A stretch of DNA of 64,000 bases from CALNYZ01 sp942490945 (lineage in GTDB: Bacteria; Pseudomonadota; Gammaproteobacteria; UBA6429; Thiohalophilaceae): contig CALNYZ010000018.1 in NCBI GenBank assembly GCA_942490945.1, positions 496,001 to 560,000 of the forward strand. The letters are read 5' to 3'. Below the pieces are notes generated by a model that was not told the DNA's origin, searched no databases, and saw nothing but the letters and a program-made list of their open reading frames with translations. Position numbers and translations under genes: made by a program. This document shows, in pieces, positions 7,693 to 16,969 of this stretch. Numbering within the stretch: position 1 is the first letter of the stretch; the number at the start of each line of letters is the position of its first letter.

Positions 7693-8835
7693 ATGAGAAT
7701 ACTCGCCGACCAAAATATTCCGTTTGTTACTGAAGCCTTTGCTGCATTTGGCGAGGTCAGTCTGTTTGTCGGCCGCGAATTGACACATGCACAGGTCATG
7801 CAGGCCGACGTGTTGCTGGTTCGCTCTGTTACCCGGGTTAACGCTGCCTTGCTTGAGAATACGCCGGTTAAATTTGTCGCGACCGCGACTATCGGTACCG
7901 ATCATATCGATCTCGATTACCTGGCGAAGCATCAGATTGGTTTTGCCAGTGCGCCCGGCAGCAATGCCACCTCGGCATCAGAGTATGTGTTAGCCGCACT
8001 GCTACATTATGCAAAACAGCAAAATATAGATCTTACGTCAAAAACTGTAGGCATCGTCGGTTATGGCAACGTGGGTTCACGTGTGGGCAGGTTGTTGCGC
8101 GCGCTGGGAATGACACTGAAAATTTATGATCCGCCACGCGCGGAACAATACAGCGATGTCGAGTATTGTACTTGGCAAGACATTCTGGCGTGTGATGTGG
8201 TGACGGCGCATGTGCCCCTGACGCGTACGGGTGATTGCCCCACCTATCAAATGTTTAACAGCAAATTCTTTTCGGCACTCAAACCTGGCGCACTCTTTAT
8301 TAATACCGCGCGCGGCAAGGCAGTTGATGAAACAGCCTTGCATGCACAACTTGCACAACAAAAACCCTTACACCTGATTCTGGATGTGTGGTGTAACGAA
8401 CCGGCAATCGACAAGTCGCTGCTCGAAAATACGATACTGGGTACCGCGCACATCGCCGGTTATGCTTACGATGGCAAGTTGCGCGGCACAGAAATGATTT
8501 ACCTGGCGGCCTGTAAATTTTTTCACAAGGCGACTGACTGGTCGGTGCAGCAGGTATTAAAAGAAAATGCGACGGTCATCGATGTCGATTCGGATAAGAA
8601 CTTTCAAACGCAGTTATATGACGTTGTTAAGCAGGTTTATGACATTCAGGCTGACGATGCGGCGCTGCGACAAATTTTCTCGCTGGATGAACACGACAGT
8701 GCTGTGCACTTTGATCGGTTACGCAAACATTACCCCAGGCGCCGGGAATTCCCGCACTACACGCTAATGGGCGACAGGCTCAGTGAAGTTTTTGAGCAGC
8801 TCGGGTTTTTACTGGCGATTAAATACTGTGAGTAG
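7693..8835 (+). CDS. pdxB: 4-phosphoerythronate dehydrogenase
   Basis: 380 residues. This is the NAD-dependent 2-hydroxyacid dehydrogenase of the DXP-dependent pyridoxal phosphate pathway, which oxidises 4-phosphoerythronate. Evidence is the Rossmann motif VGIVGYGNVGSRVGR, the INTARGKAVD segment, the catalytic Arg/Glu/His arrangement (DVWCNEP, GTAHIAGYAYDGKLRGT), and the extra C-terminal dimerisation domain of PdxB. An upstream TTG (7675) is in frame, but ATG 7693 gives the family N-terminus MRILADQNIPF. PdxB is largely a gammaproteobacterial enzyme. Confidence 0.94.
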   Translation: MRILADQNIPFVTEAFAAFGEVSLFVGRELTHAQVMQADVLLVRSVTRVNAALLENTPVKFVATATIGTDHIDLDYLAKHQIGFASAPGSNATSASEYVLAALLHYAKQQNIDLTSKTVGIVGYGNVGSRVGRLLRALGMTLKIYDPPRAEQYSDVEYCTWQDILACDVVTAHVPLTRTGDCPTYQMFNSKFFSALKPGALFINTARGKAVDETALHAQLAQQKPLHLILDVWCNEPAIDKSLLENTILGTAHIAGYAYDGKLRGTEMIYLAACKFFHKATDWSVQQVLKENATVIDVDSDKNFQTQLYDVVKQVYDIQADDAALRQIFSLDEHDSAVHFDRLRKHYPRRREFPHYTLMGDRLSEVFEQLGFLLAIKYCE

Positions 8836-8887
8836 TAAATTTGTAGTAAGGTAATCGGGACACATCAAAAAAACAGGGTAACTAATC

Positions 8888-9838
8888 ATGCGCACCTTAT
8901 TTCCACCCATCGAACCCTTTCAGAAACACTCACTCGCCGTTGATGATATACATACCTTATATATAGAAGAGGTAGGAACGCTTGACGGCATACCGGCGTT
9001 GTTTTTACATGGTGGACCCGGTTCGGGCTGTGAAAGTTATCACCGGCAATTTTTTGATCCGAACAAGTACCGGGTGGTGTTGTTTGATCAACGTGGCGCG
9101 GGTCGTTCCACTCCTCATGCTGACCTTACCAATAACACGACCCAGGATCTGATCGCGGACATCGAAAAAATACGCCAACACCTGGGTATTGAAAAATGGG
9201 TGGTGTTTGGTGGCTCGTGGGGGTCAACGCTGGCACTGGTTTACGCACAGACGCATCCGGAAGTTGTTTCCGGTTTGATCTTGCGCGGTATTTTTCTGTG
9301 CCGGCCGCAGGAGATCGCCTGGTTTTACCAATCCGGCGCCGACAAAATATTTCCTGATTACTGGGAAGACTTTATTGCACCGATTGCCGAAGACGAACGA
9401 CACGACATGGTGACGGCTTACTATAAACAGCTCACCAGTGAAAATGAAATGATACGCACCCGTGCTGCCAAGGCCTGGTCGATCTGGGAAGGGCGTACGG
9501 CGACCTTAATGCCCAGGACCGCCGTGCTGGAACATTTTGGCAATGTGCACACGGCGTTGAGTCTGGCGCGAATTGAATGTCACTATTTTATGCATAACAG
9601 TTTTTTGCGTGACAACCAGATTCTTGAGGATGTGGATAAATTAAAAGATATTCCCGGGGTTATCGTACAGGGTCGCTATGATGTGATTTGTCCCATGCAA
9701 AGTGCATGGCAATTGCATCAGACTTGGCCCATGTCGGATTTGAATATTATTCCGGATGCCGGACATTCCGCATCCGAAGCAGGTATTACCGATGCATTAC
9801 TCCGTGCCACGCATGACATGGTGTTACGCATAACATGA
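8888..9838 (+). CDS. pip: Proline iminopeptidase
   Basis: 316 residues, alpha/beta hydrolase of family S33 that releases N-terminal proline from peptides in the cytoplasm. Visible signatures are the oxyanion segment HGGPGSGC, the DQRGAGRS block, the nucleophile elbow GGSWGS, the Asp region GRYDVICP and the His region PDAGHSASE. Length and N-terminus MRTLFPPIEPF fit the proteobacterial family. Its stop overlaps the dtd start by 4 bp (ATGA), so the two are co-translated. Confidence 0.94.
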   Translation: MRTLFPPIEPFQKHSLAVDDIHTLYIEEVGTLDGIPALFLHGGPGSGCESYHRQFFDPNKYRVVLFDQRGAGRSTPHADLTNNTTQDLIADIEKIRQHLGIEKWVVFGGSWGSTLALVYAQTHPEVVSGLILRGIFLCRPQEIAWFYQSGADKIFPDYWEDFIAPIAEDERHDMVTAYYKQLTSENEMIRTRAAKAWSIWEGRTATLMPRTAVLEHFGNVHTALSLARIECHYFMHNSFLRDNQILEDVDKLKDIPGVIVQGRYDVICPMQSAWQLHQTWPMSDLNIIPDAGHSASEAGITDALLRATHDMVLRIT

Positions 9839-10272
9839 TCGCATTAATACAACGCGTGCAACACGCGTCAGTAAAAGTGGATAACAGAATTATTGGTGAA
9901 ATCGCACAAGGTTTGCTGGTGTTGCTTGGTGTAGAAAAAGATGATGATTCTAAAAAAGCACAGCGACTGGTTGAGCGTGTTCTGAATTACCGTGTATTTG
10001 CCGATGCCGACAAAAAAATGAATCTCAGTGTCAGTGATCTTCAGGGCGGTGTGTTGTGTGTATCGCAATTTACCCTCGCGGCGGATACCAATAAAGGCAA
10101 CCGGCCAAGTTTTACTTCGGCGGCAGCGCCAGAACTTGGTGAACAACTTTATAATGAAGTGGTGTCGTTATTTAAATCACAACATGCACCGGTCGCGACA
10201 GGGGAATTCGGCGCTGATATGCAGGTTGAATTGCTGAATGATGGCCCGGTGACATTCTGGTTGCAGGTGTAG
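9835..10272 (+). CDS. dtd: D-aminoacyl-tRNA deacylase
   Basis: 145 residues, the usual length. It hydrolyses D-amino acids wrongly attached to tRNA. The two active-site motifs of the family are present: SQFTL (near residue 78) and NDGPVTF near the C-terminus. The start overlaps the pip stop by 4 bp. The pip-dtd neighbourhood recurs in gammaproteobacteria. Confidence 0.95.
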   Translation: MIALIQRVQHASVKVDNRIIGEIAQGLLVLLGVEKDDDSKKAQRLVERVLNYRVFADADKKMNLSVSDLQGGVLCVSQFTLAADTNKGNRPSFTSAAAPELGEQLYNEVVSLFKSQHAPVATGEFGADMQVELLNDGPVTFWLQV

Positions 10273-10299
10273 TCTGTAATTTACAAGCATGATGCTTTA

Positions 10300-10617
10300 T
10301 CAGGTTTTTTCGATTACTTGTACATTATTACACGTCCCCAGTTCTTCCAGCCAGTAGACAAAGTTACCGACCACGACAATCGATCCCGATACGATGGCGG
10401 TTGCGGCACCGACGGCAATCAGAGCTACCGCACATGCGCCTGCATCACGGCCGCTCGAACCGGAACAATATACATTAACGCCTTCAGTGCGAAGTTCCAG
10501 TCGTCGTGTTTCGATATTACATTTCGGATCATAGGTCCTGACTTCTTTTGGATAAACTACGCAACCTGATATGAAAAGGGTTATGAGCAGGCTGCATATT
10601 AAAAAGTTAAATTTCAT
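10300..10617 (-). CDS. Small glycine/alanine-rich lipoprotein, unknown function
   Basis: 105 residues. Residues 1-19 form a lipoprotein signal with lipid box FISGC. The mature part has four more cysteines (PKC, VYC, GAC, GTC), possibly two disulfides. A hydrophobic Gly/Ala segment (about 64-88) could insert into membrane or pack as a hairpin. No family recognised. It lies 9 bp downstream of the hybrid histidine kinase gene on the same strand and may be co-transcribed with it. Confidence 0.65.
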   Translation of the reverse strand: MKFNFLICSLLITLFISGCVVYPKEVRTYDPKCNIETRRLELRTEGVNVYCSGSSGRDAGACAVALIAVGAATAIVSGSIVVVGNFVYWLEELGTCNNVQVIEKT

Positions 10618-10626
10618 CGCACCGTT

Positions 10627-12306
10627 CTATGCGCTTGTTGTATGTTGATCAATAATTTCATACAACTGCTCTTTATTTACCGGCTTGGTGAGAAATGCAT
10701 CCATCCCTGCTGCCAGACAATTTTCCTGATCTTCACGGGTTGCATTGGCGGTCAGGGCAATGATCGGCGTGTGCTGGTTACGCGGTTCTATCAGACGCCA
10801 GCGTTTGGTGGCTTCGAGTCCATCCAGTTCCGGCATGCGCATATCCATAATGATGATATCAAACGCTGCGTTTTGTAAGGCGTCCAGCGCCAGTTGACCG
10901 TTTTCAACAACGTTTACCTTATGACCCACTTCAGTCAGGAATGCGGTGATGACTTTTGCATTAATCGCACTGTCTTCTGCGACAAGTATATCTAGTTTCC
11001 GTCCATCTGAATCATTCGTAACAATATGGTTTTGTGTGACGGATGGTTTTAGCGCATCATTTTTATAATGCCAGGTGATTTCAACCCAGAATGTACTGCC
11101 TTTTCCAATTTTGCTGTTTGCACCGACGGTGCCTTTCATTAATTGCACAAGGTTACGCGTAATGGTGGTGCCCAAGCCGGTACCGGCTATATTGGCTGAT
11201 GCCTGATGCGCCTGATGAAACGGTTCAAATATCCATTTAATTTCAGCTTCGTCGATGCCCATACCACTGTCTTTTACCTCGAAACGAATCAGCACCTGAT
11301 CGGGTGTTTGTAATTTATTAATAGCGCGTAACACGACCGTTCCCTGTTCTGTAAATTTTATCGCATTACTGACCAGGTTGAGCAGAATCTGTCGCAAGCG
11401 ATTCGGGTCACCAAATAATATTTCGGGGATACTGTCGTCGTATTCGAGGCTGAATTTAATCTGCTTACTGTTTGCGGTGGGGCTGTACATGTTGTGTACG
11501 CCCTTGATAATGTCATGCAATTTAAATTCGCTATAGTCGAGCGTGAGTTTTCCGGCTTCAATTTTTGAGAGGTCGAGAATGTCATCAATTAGCGAATGTA
11601 GTGCAGCAGCGGACTCGCGCAATGAGTTTACATAATCTTTTTGCTTTTCGTCCAGACGGGTATTATCCAGCAGCGTGGTCATGCCAATGATGCCACTCAT
11701 CGGGGTGCGAATTTCATGGCTCATGGTGGCAAGGAATTCACTTTTTGCCCGGTTGGCAGCTTCGGCTTCTTCCCGCGCGGTTTGAATGCTCTTTAACAAA
11801 CGGTTCAGATACAGGGGCATAACCAGAAGAAACGTGTTGTAAACGACTGACGTGGAAAAATTATTTATCCAGCTGCCAAAGTAGAGCAATACAAACTGGT
11901 AACTGATAATGCCCATTACGGATGCGGCCAATAAAGGCCGGCGACCGAAGCGTGTGCCGTAACCTACCAGTATCCACGGGTATAGCAGAAAAAATACACC
12001 AAACGGTCCACTACTGGTCAGCACCATGGAATAACTGACAGCGAACATGTCTATTGGTATCATCAGGTAGCGGCGAAGGGTCGACCCGGGGTTGTGCAAA
12101 ACGTGTATAAAGGTGCTCAGGGTGGCAAGAAAAAATAAAGCCAGGAATATAAGATATTGTGTTGGCGGTGCGGTAAAATAATCGAACCAGATCCCGAGCC
12201 CGATATAGCTGCTGGCGAATGCCCATATACCAAGCCGTACGAGCGATTGCTTGTACTCAGGATGATTGATACATTCCTTGTTTACCAGGTTCTTCAGGAT
12301 CGACAT
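10627..12306 (-). CDS. Hybrid sensor histidine kinase / response regulator
   Basis: 559 residues. The N-terminal 170 residues hold about six membrane helices with short loops, like the sensor part of RpfC-type kinases. There is no large periplasmic domain, so the signal is likely membrane or small-molecule. The HisKA phospho-acceptor is His197 in FLATMSHEIRTP. The ATPase domain has the N box (LLNLVSNAIKFT), DSGMGI and GTGLGTTI. A receiver domain follows with the phospho-Asp in IIIMDMRMPELDG near residue 490 and a Lys in FLTKPV. No HPt domain follows, so a separate phosphotransfer protein is expected. Confidence 0.92.
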   Translation of the reverse strand: MSILKNLVNKECINHPEYKQSLVRLGIWAFASSYIGLGIWFDYFTAPPTQYLIFLALFFLATLSTFIHVLHNPGSTLRRYLMIPIDMFAVSYSMVLTSSGPFGVFFLLYPWILVGYGTRFGRRPLLAASVMGIISYQFVLLYFGSWINNFSTSVVYNTFLLVMPLYLNRLLKSIQTAREEAEAANRAKSEFLATMSHEIRTPMSGIIGMTTLLDNTRLDEKQKDYVNSLRESAAALHSLIDDILDLSKIEAGKLTLDYSEFKLHDIIKGVHNMYSPTANSKQIKFSLEYDDSIPEILFGDPNRLRQILLNLVSNAIKFTEQGTVVLRAINKLQTPDQVLIRFEVKDSGMGIDEAEIKWIFEPFHQAHQASANIAGTGLGTTITRNLVQLMKGTVGANSKIGKGSTFWVEITWHYKNDALKPSVTQNHIVTNDSDGRKLDILVAEDSAINAKVITAFLTEVGHKVNVVENGQLALDALQNAAFDIIIMDMRMPELDGLEATKRWRLIEPRNQHTPIIALTANATREDQENCLAAGMDAFLTKPVNKEQLYEIIDQHTTSA

Positions 12307-12352
12307 AGGCAGATACTACAGACATTCTTATAAATACAGACAGGTCATTAAA

Positions 12353-12814
12353 ATGGAACAAGCGACACAAAGCAAGCCAAAAATAAAGATTACCAGTGAA
12401 AATAAATGCAGTTTTTGCGCAGGGACGCTTTGTTGTAACTACATAACTTCCGAGATTGACAAGCCAAAAACCAAAAGTGATTTTGATCATCTGTTGTGGC
12501 AACTGGCGCATAAGAATATTCAGGCCTACAAGGACGAAGACGGCTGGTTTATAGTTGCGAATAATCGATGTAACTTTTTACAGGATGATGGTCGATGTGG
12601 AATTTATGAAACACGTCCACAGGTGTGTCGTGATTACAAGAATTATTTTTGTGAATACGATGAGCCTGCAGAAATTCATTACAAGCATTTTTTCCCGGAT
12701 TATGATTCACTGCTGACGTTCTGCCGAAAAAAATTCAAGAACTGGGATAGCCGGTTTGACAAGAAGAAGAATAAAAAAAATAAAAAGAACAAGGAAATAA
12801 AAACCGAAGCCTGA
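12353..12814 (+). CDS. YkgJ-type cysteine-cluster protein
   Basis: About 153 residues from ATG 12353 (the frame is open from 12266, but those codons overlap the divergent kinase gene). Eight cysteines are arranged as in the zinc- or iron-chelating UPF0153/YkgJ family: CSFCAGTLCC, CNFLQDDGRCGIYETRPQVCRDY and later FC. The biochemical role of this family is unsettled. A lysine/asparagine-rich tail encoded by an A-rich stretch ends the protein. It converges on yrfG with 3 bp between the stops. Confidence 0.82.
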   Translation: MEQATQSKPKIKITSENKCSFCAGTLCCNYITSEIDKPKTKSDFDHLLWQLAHKNIQAYKDEDGWFIVANNRCNFLQDDGRCGIYETRPQVCRDYKNYFCEYDEPAEIHYKHFFPDYDSLLTFCRKKFKNWDSRFDKKKNKKNKKNKEIKTEA

Positions 12815-12817
12815 TTT

Positions 12818-13474
12818 TCAAGGCCTGGGTAAAATGTCACTGAAATTGTATATCGCATCGAAGCCTTCGATTTCGCGCGTCGGCTGCTGACTGTCAGGGT
12901 TGTAAACCGCAAGCAAATTGGCGATGCCATATTTTTTTGCCGAGCGTAATACTGGCAGACTGTCATCTATCAGTAAGGTTCGGGTCTTGTCAAAATCAAT
13001 TTCATTTTCCAGACGGCTCCAGAATGATTGATCTTCTTTTGGCGCGCCATAGTCATGTGCACAAATAATTTCATCCAGGTGTGCGTCAATTTGCGTGTGA
13101 TGCATTTTTAGCGCCAGGCTTTTCTGGTGTGCATTGGTGACCAGGATGGAACGTATATTATTTTCACGCAGTGCATTCAGAAATTCCAGCACATTAGGAT
13201 GAACAGCAATCAGGTGGGCAACTTCTGCTTTTAATTGCGCGATATCCATTTCCAGACGTTCTGTCCAGTAATCAACACAATACCAGTTCATGGTGCCTTC
13301 AATCGATTTGAATATTGGTAACAGTTTATCGCGTGCATGTTCAAAGCTGATATTATGCTTTTCGCTGTAGCGTAGTGGCACATGTGTACGCCAGAAATGA
13401 TTATCAAAATTCAGGTCAAGTAAAGTACCATCCATATCAAGCAGAACAGTATTGATGTTATGCCACTTTATCAT
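12818..13474 (-). CDS. yrfG: GMP/IMP nucleotidase, HAD family
   Basis: 218 residues. Class I HAD phosphatase motifs are present: LLDMDGTLLDL (motif I, Asp nucleophile), LVTNA (II), the APKEDQSFW Lys (III) and LLIDDS (IV). The stretches NFDNHFW, NWYCVDYW and TNAHQKSLALKMHHT closely follow E. coli YrfG, which dephosphorylates GMP and IMP. It is divergent from cysQ, and the two are neighbours in many gammaproteobacteria. Confidence 0.9.
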   Translation of the reverse strand: MIKWHNINTVLLDMDGTLLDLNFDNHFWRTHVPLRYSEKHNISFEHARDKLLPIFKSIEGTMNWYCVDYWTERLEMDIAQLKAEVAHLIAVHPNVLEFLNALRENNIRSILVTNAHQKSLALKMHHTQIDAHLDEIICAHDYGAPKEDQSFWSRLENEIDFDKTRTLLIDDSLPVLRSAKKYGIANLLAVYNPDSQQPTREIEGFDAIYNFSDILPRP

Positions 13475-13732
13475 TGCGGGTGTACTGTCAGTCGCTGTTT
13501 CAGTGAGATTGATGCTTGCAGGTCATGCTTGTGTGTTAATCGCAACATAATTTTTTCTCGACAAGTTTTCATGGATAATTTTGCTTTCCGCCGTGCTGTT
13601 AAGATTATACTATTTCATGGCACCACTGGTGTATGAAATTGCAAGTCTATTTTAAAGCCTATCCTGCTGGTAATTAAGCCTGTTTATTGGCAGAATCATT
13701 TCTATATTAGTAAATATCAGGTTTACCGTTAA

Positions 13733-14527
13733 ATGCTTGACCTAGTCGCCTTGATGCAACCAACTGTAAAAATTGCCTACACCGCAGGTGAACGCATATT
13801 AACAGTTTATAACGATGGTTTTTCTGTCGAGCAAAAAGATGATCACACTCCGTTAACGGAAGCTGATATTGCTGCACACGACGCAATTGTAAAAGGCTTG
13901 CGTGAATTGACCCCTGATATCCCCATTCTGTCCGAAGAATCCGATCACATCAGTTTTAAAGAACGGCAGAGCTGGCATACCTATTGGCTGGTTGATCCAC
14001 TGGATGGTACGCGTGAATTTATCAAGCGCAATGGCGAGTTTACGGTAAACATTGCCCTGGTTCAGGGTAATGAGGCTGTCCTCGGTGTGGTGTATGCACC
14101 GGTACTGGGTGTAATTTATTATGCTACAAAAGGTGGTGGTAGTTACAAGCGTGAAGCACTCAATGAAGCCGAGCGTATTTCAGTACAGAAGACAAGACGC
14201 GATAAATTGATAATTGCGGGCAGCCGTTCGCACCAGTCATCCGAGTTCAAGGAATTTATCGCACACTTTCCAGACTATGAGTTGGTGAACATGGGGAGTG
14301 CCTTAAAGTCATGCCTCGTTGCAGAAGGCACCGTTGATATTTATCCACGACTCGGGTTGACATCAGAATGGGATACCGCCGCCGCACAATGCGTTGTGGA
14401 AGAAGCCGGGGGCATGTTAACTGACACATCAATGCAACGATTAATGTATAACAAGAAAGAGAACCTGCTTAACCCGCATTTTTTTGTCTATGGTGATACA
14501 TCAGTTGATTGGTCTAAATATTTGTAA
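13733..14527 (+). CDS. cysQ: 3'(2'),5'-bisphosphate nucleotidase
   Basis: 264 residues, the family length. It removes the 3' phosphate from PAP, a by-product of sulfate assimilation. The metal-binding signatures of the inositol monophosphatase superfamily are clear: LSEESD, WLVDPLDGTREFI and the C-terminal EWDTAAAQCVVEEAGG. The 258-bp region before it (13475-13732) is AT-rich and carries no gene. Confidence 0.94.
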   Translation: MLDLVALMQPTVKIAYTAGERILTVYNDGFSVEQKDDHTPLTEADIAAHDAIVKGLRELTPDIPILSEESDHISFKERQSWHTYWLVDPLDGTREFIKRNGEFTVNIALVQGNEAVLGVVYAPVLGVIYYATKGGGSYKREALNEAERISVQKTRRDKLIIAGSRSHQSSEFKEFIAHFPDYELVNMGSALKSCLVAEGTVDIYPRLGLTSEWDTAAAQCVVEEAGGMLTDTSMQRLMYNKKENLLNPHFFVYGDTSVDWSKYL

Positions 14528-14530
14528 CGA

Positions 14531-14731
14531 TCAGCGGGATCTTGGCTTGTCGTAAACGGCCATGATTTCCTTTAATTCTTTGAGGATTTCATGTTGCTCT
14601 TCAGGCGATAAACCTGACATTTGTTTACTGTATTCGCCTTTCTCTAAAGCCGTGATCGTATTGCGGACGGAATCACAACCTTGACTACAAAGTGATTCAA
14701 TTAGTTGTGAGTGTGAAATGGATGTGGCCAT
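14531..14731 (-). CDS. Small conserved-type cytoplasmic protein, unknown function
   Basis: 66 residues, soluble, mostly helical, with two cysteines (SLCSQGC). It begins MATSISHSQLIESLCSQG and ends with an amphipathic helix (EEQHEILKELKEIMAVYD). It converges on cysQ with 3 bp between the stops. Codon use looks like that of a real gene, and proteins of this layout recur beside nucleotide-metabolism genes, but I assign no function. Confidence 0.6.
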   Translation of the reverse strand: MATSISHSQLIESLCSQGCDSVRNTITALEKGEYSKQMSGLSPEEQHEILKELKEIMAVYDKPRSR

Positions 14732-15123
14732 GATGATTACTAATTATACAACTTGTTTGCAATGAGAGTAGATTTAGAGCAGCGATTGATTGGCATATTT
14801 TGGCTTTGAAGGAAACGTTACCGCTGTTTTTGGTTAATAAATAATCACCTGCTTGGATATACTATCATTGTAGAGTACTAAAAGACTAAAGCATAGCTAA
14901 ACGATTGATTATTCAAGTAAATAACTCATCTGTTGATACAGAATACAGGACAAGCAGATCCACTGAGGTTAAGATCGAGAAGTAGCTCACAATTCAATGA
15001 TTAACATGTAAATGTTAATTCATATTATGTGTGATTTGTGTTTACAATAGAATGTAGTCGGCTATTACCTCTGCGAATGCAAGATAATAAGAAATATACA
15101 TACAGGACGTGGCTGGAGTTGGA
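14732..15123. other. Gene-free AT-rich stretch
   Basis: About 390 bp with no credible coding frame, tRNA or strong hairpin. It marks the step into the AT-rich polysaccharide locus and must contain the promoter of the lipoprotein gene at 15124. No convincing promoter hexamers could be singled out. Confidence 0.5.
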
Positions 15124-15564
15124 ATGAATAAAATAATAAAATCTATATTAATCAGTATGTTATCTGTTGCTATCCTAGCCGCGTGTGGCGGAGCAACAGA
15201 TGAAGACCAGAATGCTGCTACTGCTACGAGCGGCGGTGGTAGTGAAGGCGGTAGATCTTCGTCTTCTTCAGGTGGTAGTTCATCTCCTCTCCCCAGTGGT
15301 TCTGCAAGTGCGTCAGTTTTTTGGTCAATCCCAACAACACGCGAAAGTGGTAATGCATTATCATTAAGTGAATTAGCCGGATATATTGTCTTTATTGGCA
15401 CTCAACCAGGAAGTTACCAGACCTCGGTCATTGTCAGGAACGCTACACAGAATACGTATACCTTTTCTGGTCTGCTACAGGGCAATTATTATCTGGCGGT
15501 CAGGGCTTTTGACACAGCCGGACAGATAAGCCTGGCATCAGAAGTGCTAAAACAGGCACGCTAG
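15124..15564 (+). CDS. FN3-like lipoprotein with Ser/Gly linker
   Basis: 146 residues from ATG 15124, which has GGAG upstream. The in-frame GTG 15109 is less likely. Lipoprotein signal with lipid box LAACG near residue 20, then a Gly/Ser/Pro linker (about 35-60) and one fibronectin-III-like domain. The domain segment SVFWSIPTTRESG..LS.SELAGY closely matches the protein at 21190-21696, so the two are paralogs at either side of the polysaccharide genes. Probably an outer-membrane or surface protein. Confidence 0.75.
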   Translation: MNKIIKSILISMLSVAILAACGGATDEDQNAATATSGGGSEGGRSSSSSGGSSSPLPSGSASASVFWSIPTTRESGNALSLSELAGYIVFIGTQPGSYQTSVIVRNATQNTYTFSGLLQGNYYLAVRAFDTAGQISLASEVLKQAR

Positions 15565-15581
15565 ACTTATCTTGTTTTAGT

Positions 15582-16958
15582 TTAATTAGTCCGGAGATGT
15601 GATACGACGGATTTAAATTTCCCTGATTTTGTCTTTGGTATTTTATCAGTATATTCAAACCGTATTTTCATATCTTTTCCTACCCGTAATTTCAAATTGT
15701 CTGAAAGCTTTTGCTCATCAGCATTATTAAAATCACTCGAAACTACAAGTATTACTCGAAGTTGTGAAATTTCTTCCTGAATTATTTGTGTTTCCTTTAT
15801 CCCGGATAAGCCTTTGAAGACCGGATCAAGTCGTCCGACCTTGTTGCCATCAACCGTTAGTATCAAATCATCAGTTCGTCCTTCCAGGGATTTAATAATT
15901 GGAAAATTACATCCACACTGACATTTTTCGGTAGTGTAGGTGGCATTGTCGCCAATTTTGTATCGTATCAGTGGCATGGACTTGTTAATAAAGCTGGTGC
16001 AGACGAGGTTACCCGAATCATTTTCTTTTACCGGTAAATCATTATCGTCAAGAATTTCAACAATACTGAAATCAGAATTTATATGATACTTTCCATATTT
16101 ACATTGTGTAAATAATGCGGCCATTTCAGCGCACCCATAGTGGTCATATACTTTGGTGCTGAAGGCAGTTTCGATTTCCTGTCGTTGATAATCGAGCAAG
16201 GTTTCTGACGAGGTGATGATTGCTGTGGGTTGAATAGTATGAGTTATGTTATTTGTATTTATAAAGTTAGCGATCTCATATATTGCAGACGGGTAACTGT
16301 CAATAAATGCAACATTCAGTCTTTCCAGTTCGGCAATATAGTAAGGAATTGTTGCAGCTGAAATATCGTACGAAGAAAATAAAGTATTATTCATAAAATA
16401 ATTTTTTCGCCAGAAGGGGACATGTTTTTTATTTTCGGATATAAAAATACGTCCCGCAAACGTTGCACTCGGCTGACCAATTTCCACTCCGGCAATATGA
16501 AGCATTCTTGCAAAAAAAGCATAATTTGTTTGCATGGCTTCGATATTGGTTCTGATATTCAGTGGCGTGCCTGTGGTACCACTGGTGTTAATTGTTATAA
16601 TTTTCCCAAGGCCCGGATCATTGGAAACAAATTCATTGCTGCGCTGTCTTAACACGTTTTTATCAATGACAGGAATATAAGACGTAAAGTTTTCCAGTGT
16701 GATTTCATTAACCGGTAAATCATTAAAGTGATTTATATAATAAGGTACGGTATTTTTTGCATGCTGCAGCGCTTCTTTCAGGAGACACAATTGCAATTGC
16801 TGGATTTCCTGCGAGGAAAGTGCGTAGTTGTTAATTAAAACTGGCAATACAGCTTTGAATGTTTTGCCATAACGTTGTTTTTTGAGTTTCAAGCCATACA
16901 GACTGGTCAGTATATTCTGGATAAAAACGGGTGAATTATTATAAATAGCTTGTTGCAT
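15582..16958 (-). CDS. PaaK/CapK-like adenylate-forming ligase of a polysaccharide locus
   Basis: 458 residues of the phenylacetate-CoA ligase-like branch of adenylate-forming enzymes. The nucleotide-binding loop NTSGTTGTP (near 128), YGCAEMA, and the late RYKIGD and KTKSGKFK segments are present. A Cys cluster (CQCGC) sits in the C-terminal half. In exopolysaccharide loci such proteins are thought to activate a carboxylic acid for attachment to sugar or peptide. Its substrate is unknown. It lies 11 bp downstream of the glycosyltransferase gene on the same strand. Confidence 0.82.
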   Translation of the reverse strand: MQQAIYNNSPVFIQNILTSLYGLKLKKQRYGKTFKAVLPVLINNYALSSQEIQQLQLCLLKEALQHAKNTVPYYINHFNDLPVNEITLENFTSYIPVIDKNVLRQRSNEFVSNDPGLGKIITINTSGTTGTPLNIRTNIEAMQTNYAFFARMLHIAGVEIGQPSATFAGRIFISENKKHVPFWRKNYFMNNTLFSSYDISAATIPYYIAELERLNVAFIDSYPSAIYEIANFINTNNITHTIQPTAIITSSETLLDYQRQEIETAFSTKVYDHYGCAEMAALFTQCKYGKYHINSDFSIVEILDDNDLPVKENDSGNLVCTSFINKSMPLIRYKIGDNATYTTEKCQCGCNFPIIKSLEGRTDDLILTVDGNKVGRLDPVFKGLSGIKETQIIQEEISQLRVILVVSSDFNNADEQKLSDNLKLRVGKDMKIRFEYTDKIPKTKSGKFKSVVSHLRTN

Positions 16959-16969
16959 AGCGCTATGGC